From: a virus
DNA: 32,004 nt
IMG/VR virus record: IMGVR_UViG_3300033145_000951
Coordinates: 1-32,004 of that record
Direction: 5' to 3' (one strand)
Position 1 is the first letter of the stretch; each line of letters begins with the position of its first letter. Below the pieces are notes generated by a model. That model saw only the letters and a program-made list of their open reading frames with translations, searched no databases and was not told the DNA's origin. The translations under genes and the position numbers were made by a program. Shown here piece by piece: positions 1 through 8,245 of the stretch.

Positions 1-233
1 CCAAGACCAGGATCGTTATTTATAATCCTTGTATCCTTATCAATTAAGTCGCTTATATCTTCATCTTCAAGACCACCATTGTTTATCAATGTTAATCTAT
101 ATGGAGTTTTAACAGTATCTTTGATATGAGTGAGACACTTTCTCATCAATCCCTCATGATAATTCATGATTCCAATATTAACTAAGTCTCGTTGTGACTT
201 CGGCACTCCGTTAAGTACATTTGAACCAAGCAT
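1..233 (-). CDS. Glycosyltransferase family 2-like protein, N-terminal part (runs off left edge)
   Basis: About 77 codons are visible before the window ends. The N-terminus reads like a GT-A (family 2) fold: a first beta strand VNIGIMNY, then a helix with LMRKCLTHI, then RLTLINNGG and a later IINNDPGLG, the usual order of strand, nucleotide-binding loop and NDxG-like turn. Such enzymes move a sugar from a nucleotide-sugar to an acceptor. The ATG at 233 is chosen because GGAGGG lies six bases upstream; it overlaps the end of the radical SAM gene by 23 bp, so the two are probably translated together. The DXD metal site would lie outside the window, so catalytic competence cannot be judged. Likely substrates are host surface glycans or a virion protein (inference). 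Confidence 0.65.
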   Translation of the reverse strand, partial: MLGSNVLNGVPKSQRDLVNIGIMNYHEGLMRKCLTHIKDTVKTPYRLTLINNGGLEDEDISDLIDKDTRIINNDPGL

Positions 234-1290
234 TATGTTCCCTCCATTTCATACAAGATGCACAACATATATCAATAGCACCAACATTTTTATTATTTCT
301 TAGTTGCATCATTTCTAATCCATTCCATATATCTTCAATGTTATCATTATTTAAATCCCCAACATAATGTTTCTCCATATTGGGACAACAACTAACATAT
401 CCCTCGTTAGAGATAGTAATCATACTCCATGGATCATAACACATACTATCCTGAATTGTTTGCCATAGAGATTCTTCGTCAATTGATTCATAAACTAGCT
501 TGCCACATATAGGTATATCTAGTTTCTTAGATAGTAACTCAGCATTTAGAATAACATCCTTAACTTTATCAGGATCTGTTTTACATATATTCTCAGCATC
601 AAATTCTTTAGTATATTTACCCATCCATACATCATAAGGTTTAATTATACTGAAGTAATCAACATTGTAATTTGATGCCATCTTTATAAGATCTAATAGT
701 TCATCAATGTTTCGTTTAAATAAAACAATAACAAATCCCAAAACGCAATAGTCATCATTTGGATTGATCTCTCTAAGACGCTTTATCATTTCAATGTTCT
801 TTATTAATAAATCAAAGTTGCCATTCTTTCTTATATCTTCATATGTTTCTTTTGTAACACCATCTATTGAAATAGATAGGGTTATTCTGTTATCCAAAAT
901 GAATTTAATTCGTTTTTTTGTAAGGGGAATATTTAAATTTGTACAAGCAACTATACTTGCATTAGGAGCATACTCTCTTAATAATCCTAGAAATTTCTCA
1001 GGATCTTTATGAAGAAATGTCTCGCCTAGTCCACTTACTGAAATTGACTTTGCAGTATATAAATAATCTTTTAATTTATGGATTAAATCAAATGATATAT
1101 CTCCTGCAAATTTATATCCATCGTTTGCCATTATCGTTCTAGGACAAAAAATACATTTAAGATTACATGTAGTTGTAGCAGCAATCGCCCATTGAGTCGG
1201 TGGTAATGCAGTATGTGACTCACTTCTTTGAATACAATCTTCAAGAATCTCTTGATAAAACGGACTTTGTCCCTTCCTTATAATGCTCAT
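211..1290 (-). CDS. Radical SAM protein with SPASM/twitch-type C-terminal cysteines
   Basis: 359 residues. The radical SAM CxxxCxxC motif is at C42, C46 and C49 (CNLKCIFC), and a GLGET segment near residue 100 fits the SAM-binding GGE-like motif. The C-terminal 80 residues hold SPASM-like cysteines: one C about 13 residues before a GYVSCC turn, a later CCASC, and a final C near the terminus, expected to bind auxiliary 4Fe-4S clusters. The family does radical chemistry on peptides, sugars or tRNA; the substrate here is unknown. The start codon overlaps the stop of the upstream 118-residue gene (ATGA), indicating translational coupling, and the glycosyltransferase start lies inside its 3' end. 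It sits directly downstream of the tail-tip genes, an unusual place for such an enzyme. Confidence 0.85.
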   Translation of the reverse strand: MSIIRKGQSPFYQEILEDCIQRSESHTALPPTQWAIAATTTCNLKCIFCPRTIMANDGYKFAGDISFDLIHKLKDYLYTAKSISVSGLGETFLHKDPEKFLGLLREYAPNASIVACTNLNIPLTKKRIKFILDNRITLSISIDGVTKETYEDIRKNGNFDLLIKNIEMIKRLREINPNDDYCVLGFVIVLFKRNIDELLDLIKMASNYNVDYFSIIKPYDVWMGKYTKEFDAENICKTDPDKVKDVILNAELLSKKLDIPICGKLVYESIDEESLWQTIQDSMCYDPWSMITISNEGYVSCCPNMEKHYVGDLNNDNIEDIWNGLEMMQLRNNKNVGAIDICCASCMKWREHNAWFKCT

Positions 1291-1643
1291 TTCTCATCCT
1301 TATACTTATATTTTAATTTCTTGCAACCAGTGTCTTTATATATTTGATTAATTGGTGTGTTCATTAGATAGTCATTCAACCACTCATGAATCTCTTTACA
1401 TGCTATTAATTTAACTGATGTAGTACCCGTATCAAAATCTATTTCTCCAGTACTATATTGCCACGGTGTATGTAATACAGCAATTGAATCATAAGACTCA
1501 TCATCTATTTCAGGGAGTTGAGGAATTAAATCAAATATAGGAACAACACATATCGGATCGCTTATATCTCCAACAATCTTGCTTTTTGATTTCCATTTCC
1601 CTGTTAATGGTAATATATAATTCTTTTCTATTAAATCTATCAT
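1287..1643 (-). CDS. Hypothetical protein, 118 aa, coupled to tail-tip and radical SAM genes
   Basis: I do not recognise this protein. It is acidic in the middle and lysine-rich at the C-terminus (KKLKYKYKDEK), has no signal peptide or membrane segment, and looks like a small mixed alpha/beta protein with TPWQYSTGEIDFDTG as a notable motif. It starts two bases after the tail-tip gene stops (stop at 1645) and its stop overlaps the radical SAM start by four bases, so it is an integral member of the late operon. By position it could be a tail-tip accessory or chaperone, or a partner of the radical SAM enzyme; nothing in the sequence separates these. Confidence 0.7.
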   Translation of the reverse strand: MIDLIEKNYILPLTGKWKSKSKIVGDISDPICVVPIFDLIPQLPEIDDESYDSIAVLHTPWQYSTGEIDFDTGTTSVKLIACKEIHEWLNDYLMNTPINQIYKDTGCKKLKYKYKDEK

Positions 1644-1644
1644 T

Positions 1645-4600
1645 TTAATCTCCAGGTACTAATATTTTAGTTATTAACCAATTCCTTGAAAATGTTGCAT
1701 CTACCATATGAGCTGATGGAGCAGATGTATTATGAGCTGCTTTCAGTTCTACCGTATAGTTAGCTGAATTTTTGGTCACATTATAATTCCCTGTTTTTTG
1801 AGCCCACCAATTACCAGTATGACTTAGTTGAACCTTCTCAACTGCATCCTCTAATAACCTCGCATAAGCTATATATCCTGCATCGAATGAAAACAATCGT
1901 GCTGTAAAAATTCCAAAAGCATATGCGTTTGGATAACTTATAATTGATAATGATCCAAAATCAGCAACCTCTGCCCATGTTGTATTATTTGATGAATGAA
2001 TACCAGCTGCTGAATCATCACCAAGTATTTCATCAACTGTCCATAAAGGTTCTGCTAATACTCCAAAATACTCACTAGCACCAACATCATTTGATAATCG
2101 ACCTTTTACATTATATAGTCCTTCTGATTGATCCCATCTAGCACCACCAACAGTATCATAACGACCCACTGTAACATCACCATCATCTGGTCCATCAACC
2201 ATTACTTCAAATACTGAATCACCTGATGAATCCTCAGCTGACAATCCTACATTTTCATCTTTGAATATCTTAACTTTAGATCCAGAGTCAGATGTAAACT
2301 CAGCTTCGATACCAGTAACTGCTCCTACATTCAATGAGATAGCTGATAGACTTTCAATTGCCGCTAACTCAGATATGATAATTCTTGAAGGAACCAATTC
2401 ATATATAGTTTGCGACCACGTACCTGTCATATAGATACGAACTTTATTTGCTATACGGTTATTTGGGAACAGAGCTATATTAATACCTTCATTTAATTCC
2501 CAATAGTTTGATTTTGCATCTGCTTGGTTTGTTGCATCTACTAATTCGTTATTGCTATCTGGAACATGACCTGAATCGCACTTTAGATATGACCAAGTTG
2601 ATCCAGCATCATTTGAGTATGCAATATAGATATGAGCAGACGAATCACTCATCCATATTCCTACTCTATCAAAATAGTTAGTTATTTCATATTCATAATC
2701 TATATATTTATCTACACCAGATATAGTATATGAGACACCATCTGTAGTTGTATTTCTATCATATAACTTAGATAGTGTTGCTGCACTATTTGAATCTGAA
2801 TCTGTTATAGTTATTGATTGTGATAATTCAACATCAACATTAACAGATGGCATTTGTAATGGAGTACCTGTCTCAGCTTGTGATTGTGTTCCAACTCCAA
2901 ATAAATCATATGGTTTAACTCTAATACTATAGTTAGTTTCATACTCAACATTATTATATTCAGTATCTGTCTCAGGATATGCAATAGTTTGAACTGCCAC
3001 ATCATCAACAATTAATTCATAATATGCCATATCATTGTCAGTAACACTATTCCACTCAACAAGAATAGATGCAAACCTAGATGTAAGTGTTGGAGTTTGT
3101 CCTGACATATCAGGTGCAGGATTTGATACTGTAAGAATGGCAGGACTTGATTCACCATCATCAAAATTAACAGCATACACTTTGAATTTGAATGATCTAA
3201 GTGGTGAACCCGAATTGTCCTCATGATTCTTCTCATATGTATAAGTGTAGTTTGTATCTATATTACTTTTCGTGTATTCAGTCCTTAGCAATGAATCACT
3301 AGTTGTATATACTTCTACTTTATAACGCTTGATATTAACATTACCAACATCAATAAGCGATGTATCATATACACCAGTTGTATCTTGAACAATATAGTTA
3401 GATCCAGTTGAATCCAACCAATCTATAACACAATGTTTGCCATCAAATACAGTTCCACCACCCTCAACTTCTAATCCTTCAGGAGATGCTGGTGCCGTTA
3501 CTTCTGTAGTTATATCTATTCTATTTGAATATGCCCATGTTGATGCTTGATCTGGTGCTACTGCACGTACTGCATATGTATAATTGCCTGATATTAAGTC
3601 TATGTGATCATATGATAATTCAGATGTTGTCCCAAGAGGAACAAATGTACCTGCATCAAAAGCAACTTCAACTTCGTAATGAGTTACACGCCTGTCAGTT
3701 GATGCTTGCCATGACAGAAATATACCATATATTAAATTATCTTTATCACCTTGAGCGTGAGTATATGGTTGTAATGTTATATGTGATGTAGGACTAACTG
3801 ATCCTGTATCAACATTTGCATAAACAGGAGCTTCAACAGATATACCGTTTTCAATTTCATCATATTTACTTGGATAGTATTGAACTCCTGATACTTGATA
3901 TTCAATCCCATCTTCTTCTTTCACATTGACAATTTGAAAATCCCTTATTGGAACATCAGATGTATTCAACATAAATACATTTCCATTGTCTGGTAGATCA
4001 TTCAAAGGAGTTGCCCAAGTAAATGTATTGGTTGTTTCAGGTGAGTTGTTTAATTCTCTCTCAATCAACACTCTGTTTGTTGAATCTTGAATATAGATTG
4101 TATATGTAACTCCATCCTCAAGTTCTATAGTTTTGTCAGCAATAACACATGATGTACTGTCACATGAAAGTATTCTGCCTGATAAATCTTTATCTGCATC
4201 ATTCGGATCTTGAATACCAACTATCTCACCAGGGAATGTATCTGCCCATTCTAATCCACCCTTGAATGTAACTATATCGTTCTGATGAGTATTTGTATAA
4301 TTTACATATTTAGCTTTTCTCATCGCCATACTTCTAGAATTACATCCAATAGCAATCAATTCAACTGGATTTTTACCATTTATTTCAATTGAAGCATCAT
4401 CTTGGAAAACTACTGTATTTGCTTCACCAAAATTATCCATGTCATGATAAGACATTTTAATTATATTTGTCTGTTTATCATTACCTGTACCTTGATATGC
4501 AAACCAACCATTTGATACATTTGCAGGTGTTGCTCCTCTGTTTCTATCTTTTGGTGAGTCTTGAACTATAGATGCCTTTTGTTCTACCCAAATTGGATAA

Positions 4601-6252
4601 CCTTGCATATTCGAAGCTATATCAGTAACTACCGCATAAGCTTGATCTGCATCTTTGATTTGACCATTGAATGTAAATCGTGGTTCCGTACCTTCCTCGC
4701 TCGTATATGATCCATCGTCATTTCTGACTTGTGTTTTATAACTCATCGAAGTGTCACAATAAGCACCGATTGAATATAAAGCCCATTTGTCAATTTGACT
4801 TGCATTTATATACTCACCCAAACCATATCTATTATGTGATAAGATATCATAGTAAACCCAAGCAGGGTTATTTGAATATTCTTTTTTAAATGTTTCTCCA
4901 TCCCAAATACCAACATATATTCTTGCTGTTGTATCATAATTTGAAGGTACTAGTATCTTTTGACCTTTGATTTTAAAGATAATTGAAGGTATTCTTGGAA
5001 AATCTCTAGCATCAAATTTAACACCAACAACGGCAGTATCAGGATATCTCATCTTGATATTTTTCTGTGTTGTATATAATTGCCAGTTAAAAGTTGAATG
5101 TATTTGAGGATGTTGATCATGATCTTGTGTTACTCTATATACTTTTACTAACCAAGGAGCAACACCATACTGAGATATGTTCTCAATTTTCTTTTGAACA
5201 TCAAATGGAGCTTGCGTCTTTTTAATTACCCTTCCAAAATCTTCTTCTTCTTCTGTATATTCATATCCTTCCCAATATTTAACTAATGTTGTTATGACAT
5301 CTTGTTCAACACCACCACCATTATCAGGAGTAACTGTAATTCTATAGTCACAATTTTGATATCTCATAGAACCAGAATCACCTGTCTTAAATAAAGATGC
5401 CCACCTTAGAGTGATTTTAACATCGTCAACCTCTGTATCATTAATAGTTCTTGAGATTGCTCCACCAGCTTGAGTTACTTCTGTTGCTACATTTGTTACA
5501 CTTTCAACTGGATCAAACCCCGTTAGAGCACTTTGATCTGATGTTCCAACATTAGCTTCTATAGTAACATTCTTAAAATTCATTTCACCGGTATCACTCA
5601 TTACTGGTGTTCCATTCAAATAAGTTGATTTATACCAATTATCATCATTCGCAGGACCTTCAATTTCTCCTGTACTTATAACATGAACTGTGCTTAATAT
5701 TTGTGTTGTTCTATTATTTCCTAAATCGAGTGTTTCTGAACCTGACGAAACTATTATTGATCCACCATAGTTATCACCATATGTAATAGGTATTGGAGTT
5801 TCAGCTTGACTTGTATTTTGAGGCTTATCAAATAAGAATGCACTACTTGCATTTTTGGTATCAGGAGATCCAGGAGGACTAGGAGCTAATAGATATGAGA
5901 TCGCATAAGTAACAATCAGTTGAACACCAAACCATACAATATCGGCAACAAGAATGCCAAATATAACAACATCCATATCGCCTTCAACATAAGGAATAAG
6001 ATACCAATTTTCAGAATCAAAGATTACATCGCCTTCATCTAATTCAATTGCTTTAGAATCCTTTATGTTACTACCATGTCTAATCATATACTTGGGATAC
6101 TGTTTTAATAAATCCGAGAATCCTTTGAATTGTGATTCTAATGCTGATATTAATTCACGTAAAGATGACACTTTAATATTTATATTATCAGGTGAATGAT
6201 TATACTTTTCTTTGAATTGCTTCTGTAAATTGTTGCCATAAATGCTTATCAT
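1645..6252 (-). CDS. Tail tip / host specificity protein: natural fusion of lambda gpI-like and gpJ-like proteins
   Basis: 1535 residues. Residues 1-180 match lambda gpI in layout: a ubiquitin-like start with a GF turn (SQFKGFSDLL), a hydrophobic helix pair around 95-122, and the SAFLFDKPQNTSQAETPIPI / YGDNYGGSIIVSSG segment that ends gpI proteins. From about 180 the gpJ body follows (hub and tail-tip barrel, DDASIEINGKNPVELIAIGC), then three FnIII-like domains at roughly 825-1130, a discoidin-like beta sandwich at about 1140-1280 and the GDVTVGRYDTVGG...WD motif near 1370 typical of J fibres. The last 150 residues would bind the receptor. It builds the tail tip and chooses the host. The start abuts the gpK stop. 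The upstream SD is weak (AGGCGG), so expression may rely on coupling to gpK. Confidence 0.92.
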   Translation of the reverse strand: MISIYGNNLQKQFKEKYNHSPDNINIKVSSLRELISALESQFKGFSDLLKQYPKYMIRHGSNIKDSKAIELDEGDVIFDSENWYLIPYVEGDMDVVIFGILVADIVWFGVQLIVTYAISYLLAPSPPGSPDTKNASSAFLFDKPQNTSQAETPIPITYGDNYGGSIIVSSGSETLDLGNNRTTQILSTVHVISTGEIEGPANDDNWYKSTYLNGTPVMSDTGEMNFKNVTIEANVGTSDQSALTGFDPVESVTNVATEVTQAGGAISRTINDTEVDDVKITLRWASLFKTGDSGSMRYQNCDYRITVTPDNGGGVEQDVITTLVKYWEGYEYTEEEEDFGRVIKKTQAPFDVQKKIENISQYGVAPWLVKVYRVTQDHDQHPQIHSTFNWQLYTTQKNIKMRYPDTAVVGVKFDARDFPRIPSIIFKIKGQKILVPSNYDTTARIYVGIWDGETFKKEYSNNPAWVYYDILSHNRYGLGEYINASQIDKWALYSIGAYCDTSMSYKTQVRNDDGSYTSEEGTEPRFTFNGQIKDADQAYAVVTDIASNMQGYPIWVEQKASIVQDSPKDRNRGATPANVSNGWFAYQGTGNDKQTNIIKMSYHDMDNFGEANTVVFQDDASIEINGKNPVELIAIGCNSRSMAMRKAKYVNYTNTHQNDIVTFKGGLEWADTFPGEIVGIQDPNDADKDLSGRILSCDSTSCVIADKTIELEDGVTYTIYIQDSTNRVLIERELNNSPETTNTFTWATPLNDLPDNGNVFMLNTSDVPIRDFQIVNVKEEDGIEYQVSGVQYYPSKYDEIENGISVEAPVYANVDTGSVSPTSHITLQPYTHAQGDKDNLIYGIFLSWQASTDRRVTHYEVEVAFDAGTFVPLGTTSELSYDHIDLISGNYTYAVRAVAPDQASTWAYSNRIDITTEVTAPASPEGLEVEGGGTVFDGKHCVIDWLDSTGSNYIVQDTTGVYDTSLIDVGNVNIKRYKVEVYTTSDSLLRTEYTKSNIDTNYTYTYEKNHEDNSGSPLRSFKFKVYAVNFDDGESSPAILTVSNPAPDMSGQTPTLTSRFASILVEWNSVTDNDMAYYELIVDDVAVQTIAYPETDTEYNNVEYETNYSIRVKPYDLFGVGTQSQAETGTPLQMPSVNVDVELSQSITITDSDSNSAATLSKLYDRNTTTDGVSYTISGVDKYIDYEYEITNYFDRVGIWMSDSSAHIYIAYSNDAGSTWSYLKCDSGHVPDSNNELVDATNQADAKSNYWELNEGINIALFPNNRIANKVRIYMTGTWSQTIYELVPSRIIISELAAIESLSAISLNVGAVTGIEAEFTSDSGSKVKIFKDENVGLSAEDSSGDSVFEVMVDGPDDGDVTVGRYDTVGGARWDQSEGLYNVKGRLSNDVGASEYFGVLAEPLWTVDEILGDDSAAGIHSSNNTTWAEVADFGSLSIISYPNAYAFGIFTARLFSFDAGYIAYARLLEDAVEKVQLSHTGNWWAQKTGNYNVTKNSANYTVELKAAHNTSAPSAHMVDATFSRNWLITKILVPGD

Positions 6253-6966
6253 TTAATTTGTCCGCCTATATATGCTGTGTAATGAATCCCGAAATATTTT
6301 GATTGGATATGTTGCTGATAATCTATTCACAAATTGATGTAAAGCTAGTCCACCATCTAGTAATATACCACAATGGTTTATATATTTACCCACACTATTG
6401 TATAATAGAATGTCTCCTTCTTCTGCTTCGTGTAGTTCTATTATGTGTATCTGTTTACTATCTTTCAAGAAACCTTCAAACATTGGGATATCATCTTCCC
6501 AAAATCCCCATTTCTTTGGTGGATCAGGTAACAATATATCATAATTAATTCTGTAATAATCTCTGACTAATGTTAAACAATCAAAAGCTGCCCAGAAATA
6601 TGGTCTGCCTTTCAATGGTTCAATCTCTAGTGTATCTCCAAAGAATATTACGTGCTTAGTTATCTCATCTTTGAAATTAATTATGCCATATGGAATACCC
6701 ATGTTTTGTTGATTTTCTTTATCTCTATAACTACATGCTGGACTATCATTGTGAGAATGAATAATACATTTAACTTCGTCATTTGAATATAGATCTTCTT
6801 CGATACGAAATGATGTTAATCTATCTTCAGCTACATTCTCATATGGTATAAATTCATCATCTGTAAATATACCACACGCCTCATATGGCAATTGACTTCT
6901 GCAATATTCTACTGCCTGATTAATTAATTTGTGATCAAAATGTTTAATTAAATTAGTTGTGTACAT
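6253..6966 (-). CDS. Tail tip assembly protein, gpK-like: JAB/MPN plus NlpC/P60 peptidase
   Basis: 237 residues with two peptidase modules. The N-terminal JAMM motif is visible as E29 plus H70-S-H72 and S79-x-x-D82, so the zinc site looks complete, although the spacing between the second His and the Ser is six residues where seven is usual. The C-terminal NlpC/P60 half has the nucleophile C130 in FDCLTLVRDYYR, H198 in NHCGILLDGG and H210 as a possible third residue. In lambda-like phages this protein processes tail-tip components and can open peptidoglycan during DNA entry. SD AAGGA precedes the ATG at 6966. The gene overlaps the zinc-ribbon ORF upstream by 14 bp and abuts the tail-tip gene. 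Confidence 0.93.
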   Translation of the reverse strand: MYTTNLIKHFDHKLINQAVEYCRSQLPYEACGIFTDDEFIPYENVAEDRLTSFRIEEDLYSNDEVKCIIHSHNDSPACSYRDKENQQNMGIPYGIINFKDEITKHVIFFGDTLEIEPLKGRPYFWAAFDCLTLVRDYYRINYDILLPDPPKKWGFWEDDIPMFEGFLKDSKQIHIIELHEAEEGDILLYNSVGKYINHCGILLDGGLALHQFVNRLSATYPIKIFRDSLHSIYRRTN

Positions 6967-7147
6967 TTAAATTCCTTTTGGATGTCATACAAGTTATACA
7001 CATTGGCCAGTCAGGAAATGACAATATTGGTTTTCCACATATAGGACATAACTTATATTTAACTATACAATCGCTTAACCTTGTATTATCTTTTAAATTT
7101 TTATTATATTTTAAATTTTTATTTCTATAATAATCTTTTATATACAT
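6953..7147 (-). CDS. Small zinc-ribbon protein between gpL and gpK
   Basis: 64 residues: a basic, lysine- and asparagine-rich N-terminal half, then CPICGKP and CITCM, two CxxC knuckles 13 residues apart, fitting a structural zinc ribbon. GGAGG lies six bases before the ATG at 7147, and the gene starts two bases from the gpL stop and overlaps gpK by 14 bp, so it is translated as part of the tail module. Lambda has no gene here. It may be an assembly factor or a DNA- or RNA-binding regulator carried in the late operon; function unknown. Confidence 0.7.
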   Translation of the reverse strand: MYIKDYYRNKNLKYNKNLKDNTRLSDCIVKYKLCPICGKPILSFPDWPMCITCMTSKRNLNVHN

Positions 7148-7149
7148 AG

Positions 7150-7878
7150 TTAACCTCCACTTAGATCAAGTCCAACCCCTGGAAATGCTTTCATCGGTAA
7201 TTCATTAGTTGTACCAAACCGCAATTTACAATCGACTAATTTCTTTCCACATTTATCATTCTCTTCTGTTGTTTCTACACCTTCAACTGTATAGAAAGAA
7301 GTCGAATCAGTATTTATATATGGGCAAGAAGCATTAGTATATACAAATTCACCATCTACCCATACTCTATATGTTTGACTACATATGGTGGATACTCTTT
7401 CTCTTGGTAATGTAATATGTTCAAGATCAAAAAATACCGTTACTTCAAACGAGACTTCACTTGGATCTCTATTCGTTACTCGATTAATCCTGAAGGTTTC
7501 ATAATTATAATGAGCATTTATATCTGCTTTTGATTCACCATCTAAGTATTTTTTGAATAATCTTGTTACTGTAACTGTGCAATTTGAGAAATTATTATAA
7601 GTTTTCAAATGAGGCACCAACGATCTCGTTACGTTTGATACTGTAAGAGTTGGTCTTGGTAACTGGCCATCTGCTGATCGTTCCATACCTTCGATTTTAA
7701 TTGGAATTGGTGTATATGAATTTCCATCATATACAATATTACTTCCATCCAACGTACCATCAGCAAAATAATGAGTTGTTCCGCCCTGTTTACTCAAATC
7801 AACCTCAAACAGCTCAATATATGGACTGTCTGTTATTAATTTCTGACTATCTCTTATTATTTTTGAATTAGTTGCCAT
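7150..7878 (-). CDS. Minor tail protein, gpL-like
   Basis: 242 residues. It matches lambda gpL in order and shape: an N-terminal beta domain with IELFEVDLS and LPRPTLTVSN, and a C-terminal part with four well-spaced cysteines (STICSQTYR, ASCPYI, DKCGKKLVDCKLRFG). In the gpL family these cysteines bind an iron-sulphur cluster at the tail-tip hub. It should form the ring between gpM and the I-J tip. The neighbouring genes M and K are in the lambda order. The coding end MKAFPGVGLDLSGG resembles the usual FGGFP-type terminus of the family. Confidence 0.9.
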   Translation of the reverse strand: MATNSKIIRDSQKLITDSPYIELFEVDLSKQGGTTHYFADGTLDGSNIVYDGNSYTPIPIKIEGMERSADGQLPRPTLTVSNVTRSLVPHLKTYNNFSNCTVTVTRLFKKYLDGESKADINAHYNYETFRINRVTNRDPSEVSFEVTVFFDLEHITLPRERVSTICSQTYRVWVDGEFVYTNASCPYINTDSTSFYTVEGVETTEENDKCGKKLVDCKLRFGTTNELPMKAFPGVGLDLSGG

Positions 7879-7888
7879 TTAATTATCC

Positions 7889-8245
7889 TTATAAAATTGG
7901 GAATTGTCGCTCTAAAGTGCAGGATATTTGATAGAGATCTATTCCAACTGTATCTTTAATTATACCGTTAGCTATATAATACTTTGCAGATGATTCACCG
8001 AGTGGAGTGTATGATAAAATATTTGCTGTACCATCAACGCTATTCAATAATATTGTTTCTAATGCTAATGACGTTGCTGCATCCACAGGTACAAATTCAA
8101 TATTAAATGTTTCTCGATCATAGTTAATACCATCAACTACAATTTGTGCATATCCATCACCATATTGTACTTTCTTAATATGTGTTTCTGGAGATTTACT
8201 TTGAAACACAATCTCATATGTGCCTGTGTTAAGCGTGACTGACAT
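7889..8245 (-). CDS. Minor tail protein, gpM-like
   Basis: 118 residues, the usual size for lambda gpM. The features EIVFQSKSPE, VQYGDGYAQIVVDGI and FNIEFVPVD fit the distal-tail fold built from two beta sheets, with the YGDGY turn typical of these proteins. It would form the distal ring connecting the tail tube with the tip proteins L, I and J. The start codon shares one base with the stop of the tape measure gene (TAATG arrangement), so translation is likely by re-initiation. Confidence 0.88.
   Translation of the reverse strand: MSVTLNTGTYEIVFQSKSPETHIKKVQYGDGYAQIVVDGINYDRETFNIEFVPVDAATSLALETILLNSVDGTANILSYTPLGESSAKYYIANGIIKDTVGIDLYQISCTLERQFPIL

Noticed and set aside
3525-3791. Plus-strand open frame of 88 codons, and similar ones at 2811-3236 and 3035-3226
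   Set aside because: They are shadows of the tail-tip gene, with repetitive low-complexity residues (M, L, H) and no ribosome sites.
211-6252. Diversity-generating retroelement acting on the tail tip
   Set aside because: No reverse transcriptase frame and no template repeat seen near the tail-tip gene's 3' end within the window.
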